From an uncultured Prevotella sp. (GTDB taxonomy: Bacteria > Bacteroidota > Bacteroidia > Bacteroidales > Bacteroidaceae), in contig URLQ01000062.1 in assembly GCA_900548745.1 (NCBI GenBank), positions 1 through 15,319 on the forward strand: DNA of 15,319 nucleotides, in the 5' to 3' direction. The notes under the pieces were generated by a model. The model saw only the letters and a list, made by a program, of their open reading frames with translations. It had not been told where the DNA came from and did no database searches. Of this stretch, positions 1 through 6,848 are shown piece after piece. Position 1 is the first letter of the stretch, and each line of letters begins with the position of its first letter. The translations under genes were made by a program, and so were the position numbers.

Positions 1-50
1 ACGACTCATAAATCTACCCTTAATCGTGTATTGGATGATAGTTGCGGATT

Positions 51-341
51 TTAGGTTATAGCCTTTTTTATTAAGGTAGTATCAACAGACATTACCGCTT
101 GCTTTGGATTGGATTTTAGGGAAGTCCCTATAAAAAAAGAGCAAATACCCACTATTAACATACATACGATAATGAAAACGACATGGTATTTCTTCCATTC
201 TACAGATATGGTGGCTCTTTCTGTTAGTCCTTGTTGATTCGGCTTCGATTTCCAATTATCATTAGGACAGCCACAGTTAGGGCATGACTGTATATCTTCT
301 GAATATACTTCGCCACAATCGGGACATTTTACTTGGCTCAT
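51..341 (-). CDS. Small zinc-ribbon single-pass membrane protein (96 aa)
   Basis: Unrecognised small protein. Residues 6-23 form a zinc ribbon with C6, C9, C20 and C23 (CPDCG then CPNCG), followed by a polar basic linker (31-51), one hydrophobic segment at about 53-73, and a short C-terminal tail. The zinc ribbon is expected in the cytoplasm with the tail outside, by the positive-inside rule (inference). The cysteine positions are identical to those of the two larger zinc-ribbon proteins encoded at 974-2773 and 2797-3450 in the same direction, so the three look like one toolkit. It lies downstream of the lipoprotein gene, separated by a hairpin at 361-402. ATG start; no Shine-Dalgarno is evident, as is usual in Bacteroidetes. 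The function is unknown; zinc-ribbon/TM proteins of this kind are widespread and poorly characterised. Confidence 0.75.
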   Translation of the reverse strand: MSQVKCPDCGEVYSEDIQSCPNCGCPNDNWKSKPNQQGLTERATISVEWKKYHVVFIIVCMLIVGICSFFIGTSLKSNPKQAVMSVDTTLIKKAIT

Positions 342-360
342 AGTCTGTATTGTTTAATGG

Positions 361-402
361 TAAAGTTCTGTAGTCCTTGTTTTCAAAGACCACAGAACTA
401 TT
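361..402 (-). terminator. Hairpin after the lipoprotein gene, terminator-like
   Basis: Positions 364-375 pair with 388-399 (12 bp, 12-nt loop). One position is a G-U wobble when read on the minus strand but an A-C mismatch on the plus strand, so the fold favours minus-strand RNA. Only three U residues follow, so termination may be partial, letting some transcription reach the 96-aa gene. Confidence 0.5.
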
Positions 403-412
403 GATTAATGAT

Positions 413-925
413 TTATCTTGCAAAATTGAAATCAACGGTTGCTGTTCCGTTGAATGTATAGGAATACTCGCCACCTGCCATTTTGAGGTTGTCGAATTTG
501 ATAGTCATATCATCTTTGCTCTTGTCGATAGATACAACTTTGGCAGAACCGCTCTTGTAAGTAAGGGTAGTGTACCAAGCATCGGAATCATCCTGTGCCA
601 TCAGCTCCAATGCCTTCTTAGAGAAATCATCACCTACTTTAGGCTTTGTTGAATCCGTGTAAGAGAATTGATAAAACCAACAGTCCTTAGTGTTGCCAAC
701 TTGATTAAATACCCCTACAGTAAATTCACCTTTACCTGCTTCCGCATCGAAACTTCCCTCTTGAACAACATATGTGTCAAGTTCGTAACTCTTACCATTG
801 ATTTGGATTGTGTTTGATGAAGAAGGATTATCATTATCATCATCATCGTCAGACGAACATCCTACCAATGTGAATGCACTTACAGACATCAACATTGCAA
901 TTAAAAGAAATAAATACTTTTTCAT
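413..925 (-). CDS. Lipoprotein, probably surface exposed (170 aa)
   Basis: The N-terminus is a signal peptide (MKK, then a hydrophobic stretch) ending in the lipobox LVGC, with C23 as the lipidated residue. Straight after it comes S-S-D-D-D-D-D, an acidic run of the kind described as a lipoprotein export signal that sends Bacteroidetes lipoproteins to the outer face of the outer membrane. The mature part (about 145 residues) has alternating hydrophobic and polar stretches typical of a small beta-rich domain, with aromatic-rich strands near the C-terminus; I do not recognise a family. It sits between the large zinc-ribbon/WG gene (48-bp gap) and the small zinc-ribbon gene on the same strand, so it may share their transcript. 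The lipoprotein call is firm; the surface location is inference; the function is unknown. Confidence 0.85.
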   Translation of the reverse strand: MKKYLFLLIAMLMSVSAFTLVGCSSDDDDDNDNPSSSNTIQINGKSYELDTYVVQEGSFDAEAGKGEFTVGVFNQVGNTKDCWFYQFSYTDSTKPKVGDDFSKKALELMAQDDSDAWYTTLTYKSGSAKVVSIDKSKDDMTIKFDNLKMAGGEYSYTFNGTATVDFNFAR

Positions 926-973
926 TTGAATGATAATTTAAAGTTTGATATTGAATTTTACACAATCTTCTGT

Positions 974-2773
974 TTATCTTTTTCTCCAAACAGTTCCTTC
1001 TATATCAATAATACAGCCTTTTGACCTATCAACAGTAAAATATACAGTTCCATTAGGGACTGCATTGATTTTAATCCTTGCTCTTGGTCCATTAATTGAA
1101 GTCACAACAGGTGCAAAAGTAGGGGTGTGATTACCATTGACATAGAATCCGTTGTATTTTATACTTATTCTCATTCCGTTTTGGTTATTGTAGAAATTGC
1201 CCGATGTGTAATTGATTACGTCTTGGTCTGAATCAAAAGACCTTGAATCACCATCAGATGAATACTCGTCAGAGGAATCAGAATATTCGCTACTACTTGA
1301 TTTTGACATAGGCGTATTTTCGTCAAGCATAACTCTTTGGCTGTTTCTATCCAACAAGAAATAACTATATCCACCTGATTCTCTGTCATATATGATTTTG
1401 TCATTCTCTATTGTATACAGCCCGTCGTATGTTGTGCTACTTCCAAAAGTAACCCTTATATAGTCGCCATTGATATTAACAACAGCTTTACTATATTTTG
1501 CGTAGCCACTCCATGTGCCTTGTAGCCATGACAAGTCGTTTTGTTGGTCATATTTTTCTTTTTCTTGTTGCCATTTAAATTCGTCCTGTTTGAAATCATT
1601 GTTCTTCTCTTGTACAAGCTTGTAATCTTCACTTGTAAAGGTTTCATTACCTTTTAAGTCGATATACCCATATATGTATTCTGTATATGTGTTTTGCGAC
1701 ATATCTGAACTATCTTCAAAGGAACCGCTTGTCATTTCTAATCTCTTGTATGCAAGAGTTGCGACAACAACACCATCGTGCAACTCAACAATATCATTAC
1801 CACGACTACTTTCACCGATTGATTCATATTTAGCAGGAACAACTATCTTCTTGGTCTTTACATTTTTGACACCGACTAATCCATCGTCATTTCTAAATAT
1901 CTCATACTCCCATGTCGGTTTTTCGTCAGTTGATTCTATTGAGGAAGTTATCTTTTCACCCTTAGTGTTTATCGTACAGCCATAGTTCTTGTTATTTTCT
2001 AAATTAATCCAACATTCTCCATTGTGGAATTCAGGATATGGTTTGCCTTCGTTACTTGAGCCTCTGTTGATATAAAAGCCCTTTGGTAGATGGATTTTTA
2101 TATTTCCATCTGTATTAATAAAGTAATGTCCTTTTTTGTTGCCTGCATAGGCAAGACCTTCGCTGAAGTTTCCACACTCTTCAAATTTGAATGGAATAGC
2201 AATCTCTCCTTTTTTATTGATAAATCCTTCTTTGCCATTCTTTCTTACAGAAGCAAGACCTTCAGAGAAATCGTTGGCATACTCATATATACAAGGTATG
2301 ATTAATTCGCCTTTGGTGTTTACATATCCCCATTTGTCGTTTTTACATACAGCAGCCAATTCGTCATGAAATGAATTTACCATATCATAGATACAAGGAA
2401 CAACTTCTTTTCCTTCTGTATTGATGGCTCCCCACTTCTCTCCATTTCGTACAGATGCAAAGCCATTTTCAAAGTCAAAAAGGCAGTTATACTTTCTAAC
2501 AGCCTTACAGAACTCGGGAGTTAGCTTCACCATGGGCTCTTCATGCAAGGCTTCCTTGATAATATTCTCCTTGCTCATGGTGAAATATGCCACACCGCTA
2601 CTGATTGCAAGAATAGCTATTACTGCAATCAATATCCACTTTCCGATTCGTCTTGGACGATTTGACGATTCTTCTACTTGGTCGTCATGTTCAACAGGAC
2701 AACCACACTTAGGGCACGACTTCGCTTTGTCTGAAATCATTGCCCCACACTCCGTACATTGTATTAGTGCCAT
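974..2773 (-). CDS. Zinc-ribbon, single-TM, WG-repeat protein (599 aa)
   Basis: Domains in order: zinc ribbon (C6, C9, C20, C23); acidic then basic linker; transmembrane helix at about 46-66; then a block of WG/KWG-type repeats (about 95-240) carrying the signature of a short phrase ending WG, a Gly-Lys-Glu turn and a 'VVPCIYD'-like strand. Clear units are 'KWGAINTEGKEVVPCIYD', 'KWGYVNTKGELIIPCIYE' and 'KEGFINKKGEIAIPFKFE'. A further weaker unit lies near 300-330. After about residue 410 there is a Trp-rich stretch (DLSWLQGTWSGYAK), a Ser/Asp-rich linker near 495-520, and a C-terminal beta-rich domain. WG repeats are thought to mediate binding rather than catalysis. The predicted topology is zinc ribbon inside and repeats outside. 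It is 23 bp downstream of the 2797-3450 gene on the same strand. No enzyme motif is seen. Confidence 0.85.
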   Translation of the reverse strand: MALIQCTECGAMISDKAKSCPKCGCPVEHDDQVEESSNRPRRIGKWILIAVIAILAISSGVAYFTMSKENIIKEALHEEPMVKLTPEFCKAVRKYNCLFDFENGFASVRNGEKWGAINTEGKEVVPCIYDMVNSFHDELAAVCKNDKWGYVNTKGELIIPCIYEYANDFSEGLASVRKNGKEGFINKKGEIAIPFKFEECGNFSEGLAYAGNKKGHYFINTDGNIKIHLPKGFYINRGSSNEGKPYPEFHNGECWINLENNKNYGCTINTKGEKITSSIESTDEKPTWEYEIFRNDDGLVGVKNVKTKKIVVPAKYESIGESSRGNDIVELHDGVVVATLAYKRLEMTSGSFEDSSDMSQNTYTEYIYGYIDLKGNETFTSEDYKLVQEKNNDFKQDEFKWQQEKEKYDQQNDLSWLQGTWSGYAKYSKAVVNINGDYIRVTFGSSTTYDGLYTIENDKIIYDRESGGYSYFLLDRNSQRVMLDENTPMSKSSSSEYSDSSDEYSSDGDSRSFDSDQDVINYTSGNFYNNQNGMRISIKYNGFYVNGNHTPTFAPVVTSINGPRARIKINAVPNGTVYFTVDRSKGCIIDIEGTVWRKR

Positions 2774-2796
2774 ATCTGAATTGATTTAATTAATAA

Positions 2797-3450
2797 TTAA
2801 TCACCTTCTTCTCCCCAATGCTCAAAGCCTATGAATATTTTTCTTGACTTGTTTCCTCTTGCAAATACAGCTTCATAAGAATTCGAGTAAGTATCGTCAT
2901 TCAATGTTCCATGAGTATTTAATATGTGAAGAGAATATGCAATATTATCAAGACTCCCTTTGAATATCAAACCACCATCATTAGCTACTTCTCCAATTAC
3001 AGGAATCTCATAAATATTTTCGTAATCTGTTTCATTTTTGGTAGAACAATAACACATTAAACCTTGATAGGTCTGTGTACTATCGACATTGTATATCAGA
3101 CTTATCCCCCTTGTAACAGTTCTTCCATTTTCTTCTTCAAAAACAGAATACCCCATGCCTCCTATTCTGACTAAAGAAGGGTCTACGGTTACTTTTGTAT
3201 GCTCCGCATCAGACAGTTGCGTTACGCTGTCTTTAGATATACTATCGTTTGCAAATTGATTGTTGTTTTTTGTATTCCTTCCAAAATAGAATAATAAAAT
3301 AGCATCAATGCACAATAAAAGAACTGTACCTATGCGAATAGCTGCATTCTTGAATTTTCTTTTAGTCTTTATCGGGTAACCACAATTATGACAAAACGCG
3401 ACATTTGACGGTATCTGCTCCCCACATTCTTTACATTTTATTATTTTCAT
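2797..3450 (-). CDS. Zinc-ribbon single-pass membrane protein (217 aa)
   Basis: The N-terminal zinc ribbon has C6, C9, C20 and C23 (CKECG then CHNCG) when translation starts at the ATG at 3450-3448. A GTG two codons upstream is possible, but the ATG aligns the cysteines exactly with the sister proteins and makes an ATGA overlap with the stop of the preceding WG-repeat gene, the usual mark of translational coupling. A basic linker is followed by a membrane helix at about 38-58 and an exported C-terminal part of about 155 residues, beta-rich and unrecognised, with a 'GVYRIG'-free but Gly/Tyr-rich core. Topology and the shared operon suggest that it works with the WG proteins, but nothing in the sequence gives a biochemical role. 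Confidence 0.8.
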   Translation of the reverse strand: MKIIKCKECGEQIPSNVAFCHNCGYPIKTKRKFKNAAIRIGTVLLLCIDAILLFYFGRNTKNNNQFANDSISKDSVTQLSDAEHTKVTVDPSLVRIGGMGYSVFEEENGRTVTRGISLIYNVDSTQTYQGLMCYCSTKNETDYENIYEIPVIGEVANDGGLIFKGSLDNIAYSLHILNTHGTLNDDTYSNSYEAVFARGNKSRKIFIGFEHWGEEGD

Positions 3451-4460
3451 TTGCACTTAATATCAGCTTTGATCTTTTGTTCACACTTAGTTAATTCTTG
3501 CATATCTTTTGCCGTAAATGTAGAATTACCATATTCGTCTACATATCCAAATTTCCAATAAATTTCCTCAGAAGGTAAATCCATTCGACTTCCACGCCAA
3601 ATGCCTACAAGTGCAACTCCGTCATGAAAGCCTGTTATCAGTGTGTAGATGGCAGGTACTACGATTTCCCCCTTTTTGTTTTTTAATCCAATTACATGCT
3701 CTGAATAGTCGTAGTCTTTATCGTATTTTATTTCTTTCGAATATGGAATGTATTTGTTCGGTTCGTCAATGGGATTACATGCGATAAGCCATGATAGATT
3801 CTGATTATTACTTGGCACCCTTTCAAAACATAAATATTTGTCTTCTTTTGTTGCATATTTCAAGGTGTATTGATAGGGGGTGTTTGAAACGTTTCCTTCT
3901 TTATCTATACAAATAAAGTCACATTCGCTTGCTGACGGATCAAATAAATGAATTGTTGATGAACCTGGATATATTAATGTACAAAACCCATTAATGAAAC
4001 AAGGCAACCTAAAACAGCTAAAATCGTCAAATACCAATCCGTCACTGTTCCAAACACCTCCGTATGGTGTCATATTCACATTGTCCCCAGAAAGATAGCC
4101 ATCTTCTACAAAGCATTCAGCTCTAGAGCCAAACTTGAATCCTTTATCCAAAACAACTTCATTGTTTTTATTGATGAATTTTACTCCATTTTCATCATCA
4201 GAAGGAACACAAGCTAATCCTTCCGAAAAGCATCCGACATGGCGATTATACATACAAGGTATAACCTCATTACCCTCAGTATCAATATATCCCCAAAGCG
4301 AATCGTCTCGACATACAGCAGCCATACCATCATGGAATATGTCTAATTCCGTGTATTTCTGAATTCTTTCAATAAACTCTTGTGTAATTTTTACAGTCTG
4401 CGACTGTGCATGAATTCCAAAAGATAAGATAACCATCAGTACAATCAAATGCTTCCTCAT
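3447..4460 (-). CDS. Exported WG-repeat protein (337 aa)
   Basis: A Sec signal peptide begins at the ATG at 4460 (MRKHLIVLMVILSFGIHAQSQ), with cleavage likely after Ala-Gln-Ser. A longer reading from a TTG at 4481 would put seven residues ahead of the signal peptide and is less likely. The mature protein opens with WG-type units: 'LWGYIDTEGNEVIPCMYN', then a second unit 'VKFINKNNEVVLDKG', a Cys- and Phe-rich middle of unknown fold, and a last unit near 265-320 with 'KKGEIVVPAIYT' and 'WKFGYVDEYGNSTF'. There is no membrane anchor or lipobox, so it should be free in the periplasm or secreted. It resembles the repeat part of the 599-aa protein. First gene after the structured leader at 4482-4731; its stop overlaps the next start. 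The function is unknown. Confidence 0.8.
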   Translation of the reverse strand: MRKHLIVLMVILSFGIHAQSQTVKITQEFIERIQKYTELDIFHDGMAAVCRDDSLWGYIDTEGNEVIPCMYNRHVGCFSEGLACVPSDDENGVKFINKNNEVVLDKGFKFGSRAECFVEDGYLSGDNVNMTPYGGVWNSDGLVFDDFSCFRLPCFINGFCTLIYPGSSTIHLFDPSASECDFICIDKEGNVSNTPYQYTLKYATKEDKYLCFERVPSNNQNLSWLIACNPIDEPNKYIPYSKEIKYDKDYDYSEHVIGLKNKKGEIVVPAIYTLITGFHDGVALVGIWRGSRMDLPSEEIYWKFGYVDEYGNSTFTAKDMQELTKCEQKIKADIKCK

Positions 4461-4481
4461 ATTGAACTTAAGTATAAGCAA

Positions 4482-4731
4482 TATGCCCTAATATTGCGAG
4501 TTTAACATCTTGGATAGTTATAGGCATAAAATAGAAAGCAGGGCTACCATACTCCTTTATCCTCGATGTAGGGTTGGACTTCCCGTAGAATGGATAAGGA
4601 GAATGAACAACCCTGCTTGGAGGTATTTCGTGAGATACGAATACACACCAAGAGAGCGTCCGTTCCCAATATTCCGATTCTACTTTGTAAGTGTCCAATT
4701 TACATCGACGGAATAAAGCGAAGTACGCTTT
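4482..4731 (-). ncRNA. Candidate structured RNA (leader or free RNA), family not identified
   Basis: About 250 nt with interlocking complementarity. Helices (window coordinates): 4715-4720/4726-4731; 4670-4676/4709-4715; 4623-4631/4637-4644 (one bulge) capped by 4616-4620/4648-4652; 4536-4543/4611-4618; 4552-4562/4592-4601 (10 bp, one bulge); 4482-4487/4523-4528. The loop of the second helix pairs with the loop of the fifth in two blocks, 4701-4708/4563-4570 (8 bp) and 4693-4698/4574-4579 (6 bp), giving a kissing-type pseudoknot. A Bacteroidetes-type -7 element at 4778-4785 points transcription to the minus strand, toward the WG gene whose ATG is 22 nt past the last helix. A 76-codon reading frame crosses this region, but I treat it as chance. 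Possibilities are a cis-acting leader, a trans-acting RNA, or the RNA part of a mobile element (HEARO/omega-RNA-like position ahead of an ORF); none is proven. Confidence 0.6.
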
Positions 4732-4777
4732 CTAATAATATGTCTATCACAAAGCCCATTTTGGCAATATGACATTG

Positions 4778-4807
4778 CAAAGATAGTCAATTTCCATGAG
4801 ACTAAAG
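4778..4807 (-). promoter_or_regulatory. Putative promoter for the structured RNA / WG operon
   Basis: Read on the minus strand, 4785-4778 is TATCTTTG, a perfect match to the Bacteroidetes -7 box TAnnTTTG. The -33 TTTG is degenerate (TTTA at 4806-4803 with 17-nt spacing). Transcription would begin near 4771 and run through the helices of 4731-4482. Confidence 0.5.
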
Positions 4808-4886
4808 AATTTCTCTTGATGAATTTGCTGTTTGCTATCTGTATTTAGATTTTTTCTACTTTATGTCCGTATTTTGTTTTGCTTCC

Positions 4887-4982
4887 GTATCAAAATAACC
4901 TTTTAGATTTGATTGATACATTTGGGATAGCGTATCAATACCTATTAGAAAGATTAAATTGATACACTTGATTGTTTGATAC
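4887..4982. repeat. Array of five TTGATAC / GTATCAA heptamers
   Basis: Copies lie at 4887-4893 (GTATCAA), 4913-4919 (TTGATAC), 4932-4938 (GTATCAA), 4959-4965 (TTGATAC) and 4976-4982 (TTGATAC), start-to-start 26, 19, 27 and 17 bp. They sit in AT-rich DNA just past the stop of the primase-like gene. Iterons for a replication protein or operator sites are the natural readings. A 62-codon frame (4856-5044, minus) covers the array, starting 23 bp after the primase-like gene, but its composition is unconvincing. Apart from this array, I see nothing definite in 4808-5067. Confidence 0.5.
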
Positions 4983-5067
4983 AGTTGGATGGTTTTTCCA
5001 TTTTCAACAATAACATAAAAGTAAAAGAACATAGACGTTATCATTTGAAAATGGAAAATCAGATTAG

Positions 5068-6402
5068 TTATTCTATTGGCTTTTTGTAAGGCCTTCTCGG
5101 AATGTTATTCCTGTCACAAAACTCATATAATCTACTCAAGCCTATCTTTATTCCATTTGCTTTGAGCATAGCAAGATTATCTTTCACAGACAGACTGCAA
5201 TCATAGAGGTTGCCAATCTCTTCGTCCTTCAACTTGCGCCTGACGATTCCAACCATCGACTTGGGCTTGATGCCTCTTTCAGAACAATACAGTTTATCTA
5301 CTTTGAACTTACTCGGCTTACGTTTCGTCTTTATGTTTATCTTTTCGTATTCTATATTTAGGGCATTGTTGGCAATCCTCATTAGCTCTTGATTATTCAG
5401 AGTGTTGTCTGAGTTATCATAATACCATTGCCGTTCAGCAACCAAATTATATAATAGGTGTTCAAATGTGATGGTTGGGAAAATCTTTCTGCGTATGAGT
5501 GCAGACACAAACAAGCATTTCCTCCTATTGTCGCCATCCCTCTTTATCTTTACAACCGATACTTTGCGAATATCACCACTATTGCTTGTTACGACATCTT
5601 GATACCAACTTCGATATATCTCTTGATAGTTTTCGGGTATCAACGCATAACCGTTATTATATGTTAGCTCGGAATGGTCAAAATAGCAGTATTGCTCTCG
5701 GTACTTGATAATCAAGTCAGAAGGTGGAATTTCAAAGAGGTCGTTAATGAAATCCTTATCCTTTATAGGATAGACATATTCATTACTGTTTGCAGATTCC
5801 TTTACTGACCTGTTTTCATGGTGGGCTGATTCAACAAGTGAAGCTCCAAAATCTGATAAAGTATAAACTTTGTCTGTAGAATACACTTCACACCTTGGCG
5901 TTCCGTTGCCATTCATATATTGTGCAGGTCTTGCTCCACACGAATCTTGGTCGGGGTAAGTAGGGTAATCTTTGCGTATTTCCTTTATGATGCCTTTGTA
6001 TGTTGAGGCTAAGGTTTCAGTATTTGGTATATCCTCATTAAATACATAACAAAGGCGAAAGCGATACTTGTTACCCTTACTTGTACAAAGATTGCTCGGT
6101 GTTGTATAGTATATAGTAGGCTTCTTCGATAACCCATAGACAAATTGTTTCATTTCCATGTTGAAATCATCAACGTCAACAAACACTACATTAGCTCTGT
6201 CGAAATTATCATTTTTCTTCTCGTATATTTTAAAGGTGTCGGCTTTTGTTGTAAACCAATGGCAAAAGCAATATCCATCTTTGATGTGTTTTGTAAAGTC
6301 CTCAATACTTATAGAGGAACGTTTAAAACAAAGTTTCTTTATGTCTATACTCTCTTTGGTTGCATAGTGTTCGAGAGATAGACTTAGTTTTAATGCTATC
6401 AC
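5068..6402 (-). CDS. Primase-like (AEP-type) replication protein of a plasmid or mobile element (444 aa)
   Basis: Residues 70-80 read NVVFVDVDDF, matching the hhhDhD metal-binding motif of archaeo-eukaryotic primase-type polymerases (D76, D78). A strand with R114 and R116 follows (KYRFRLCYVF), then D153...R158 in 'DQDSCGARPAQYMNGNG', which resembles the motif-III segment of plasmid and phage primases where a D and an R precede a final Gly-rich turn. The C-terminal 120 residues are basic and helical, ending in a likely helix-turn-helix (about 395-440), as expected for a DNA-binding tail. The start is a GTG at 6402-6400, directly behind an in-frame TGA; no later Met occurs before residue 82, so GTG or another non-ATG codon is needed. 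Promoter at 6607-6639. The role (replication initiation or priming) is inferred from motifs; helicase and relaxase motifs are absent. Confidence 0.6.
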   Translation of the reverse strand: MIALKLSLSLEHYATKESIDIKKLCFKRSSISIEDFTKHIKDGYCFCHWFTTKADTFKIYEKKNDNFDRANVVFVDVDDFNMEMKQFVYGLSKKPTIYYTTPSNLCTSKGNKYRFRLCYVFNEDIPNTETLASTYKGIIKEIRKDYPTYPDQDSCGARPAQYMNGNGTPRCEVYSTDKVYTLSDFGASLVESAHHENRSVKESANSNEYVYPIKDKDFINDLFEIPPSDLIIKYREQYCYFDHSELTYNNGYALIPENYQEIYRSWYQDVVTSNSGDIRKVSVVKIKRDGDNRRKCLFVSALIRRKIFPTITFEHLLYNLVAERQWYYDNSDNTLNNQELMRIANNALNIEYEKINIKTKRKPSKFKVDKLYCSERGIKPKSMVGIVRRKLKDEEIGNLYDCSLSVKDNLAMLKANGIKIGLSRLYEFCDRNNIPRRPYKKPIE

Positions 6403-6432
6403 GTTTCATAATCGTAATATCATTATTTTGTT

Positions 6433-6515
6433 GGACAGGGTTTCGCCTGTCCCTTTTAGTTTTATCTTGGCTCTACATAGCCTATTCTGTTTACTGTCTA
6501 AGATAGTTCCTATCT
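6433..6515 (-). promoter_or_regulatory. Structured leader of the primase-like gene: two hairpins
   Basis: Two hairpins lie between the promoter and the start codon: 6501-6506/6510-6515 (6 bp, 3-nt loop) and 6433-6439/6446-6452 (7 bp). On the plus strand the second is followed by CTTTTAG and could instead end a rightward transcript. On the minus strand it has no U-run and lies 31 nt before the GTG start. Confidence 0.4.
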
Positions 6516-6566
6516 GTTCGTCTTGGAGTCTTTGGATGGTGGTGGTCTCTTTCTGTTTCTCTTCAT
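6510..6566 (-). other. Possible 18-codon upstream ORF with a Pro-Pro-Pro motif
   Basis: An ATG at 6566-6564 opens 18 codons (MKRNRKRPPPSKDSKTNR) ending in a TAG that falls inside the first leader hairpin (6501-6515). It lies downstream of the predicted start site of the 6607-6639 promoter. Tri-proline is a known ribosome-pausing sequence. The position suits a leader peptide, but an ORF this short may be chance. Confidence 0.25.
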
Positions 6567-6606
6567 ATTTTATATGGTTTTATTTCTATCATTTATTCTC
6601 ATGTTG

Positions 6607-6639
6607 CAAACATACTACTTGAGAGACTACTATTGCAAA
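6607..6639 (-). promoter_or_regulatory. Promoter for the primase-like gene
   Basis: On the minus strand TTTG (6639-6636) is followed after 21 nt by TATGTTTG (6614-6607), fitting the Bacteroidetes consensus TTTG-N19-21-TAnnTTTG. The predicted start near 6600 leaves a leader of about 200 nt before 6402. Confidence 0.6.
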
Positions 6640-6674
6640 ATTGAATATTAAAAAATCTAAAGACTTGAAAGAAA

Positions 6675-6790
6675 AGGCATTTTGTATACCGGAAAATTTT
6701 CTAAAAGATGCACGGCAACCCCTTGTAGTCGATGCCTCGCTCCCTCTATAGGGGATATACAAAGGTGGGATACGGACGGAGTACTCCCCT
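6675..6790. other. Palindrome-rich non-coding patch
   Basis: This patch is more GC-rich than its surroundings. It contains perfect palindromes GAAAATTTTC (6692-6701) and GGAGTACTCC (6778-6787), and an inverted pair TTTGTATA (6681-6688) / TATACAAA (6756-6763) enclosing a smaller CCCCT / AGGGG pair. No gene fits. It could be a recombination site, an origin segment or a structured RNA. The rest of 6640-7136 shows only the direct repeat at 6849-6926 and AT tracts. Confidence 0.4.
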
Positions 6791-6848
6791 TAACTTCATT
6801 ATATACAGTGCTTTGTACTTGTCTAAGTAGTAGAAACTGATGCTGAAC

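Noticed and set aside
4468..4698. 76-codon open frame on the minus strand
   Set aside because: It lies wholly within the structured RNA, where the interlocking helices explain the sequence; composition is not protein-like and it ends just before the WG gene's signal peptide.
4482..4731. HEARO/omega RNA of an IscB element as a firm call
   Set aside because: The position ahead of an ORF fits, but no IscB, TnpB or TnpA gene is present and I cannot match the consensus from memory; kept as one possibility only.
4887..4982. Possible CRISPR array
   Set aside because: The repeated unit is only 7 bp, in both orientations and with irregular spacing; there are no cas genes.
4856..5044. 62-codon frame after the primase-like gene
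   Set aside because: It spans the TTGATAC array; AT-rich composition and lack of any motif make chance more likely, though it starts 23 bp after the upstream stop.
6433..6452. Terminator for the primase-like gene
   Set aside because: It lies upstream of that gene's start, and on the minus strand has no U-run; it is described as part of the leader instead.
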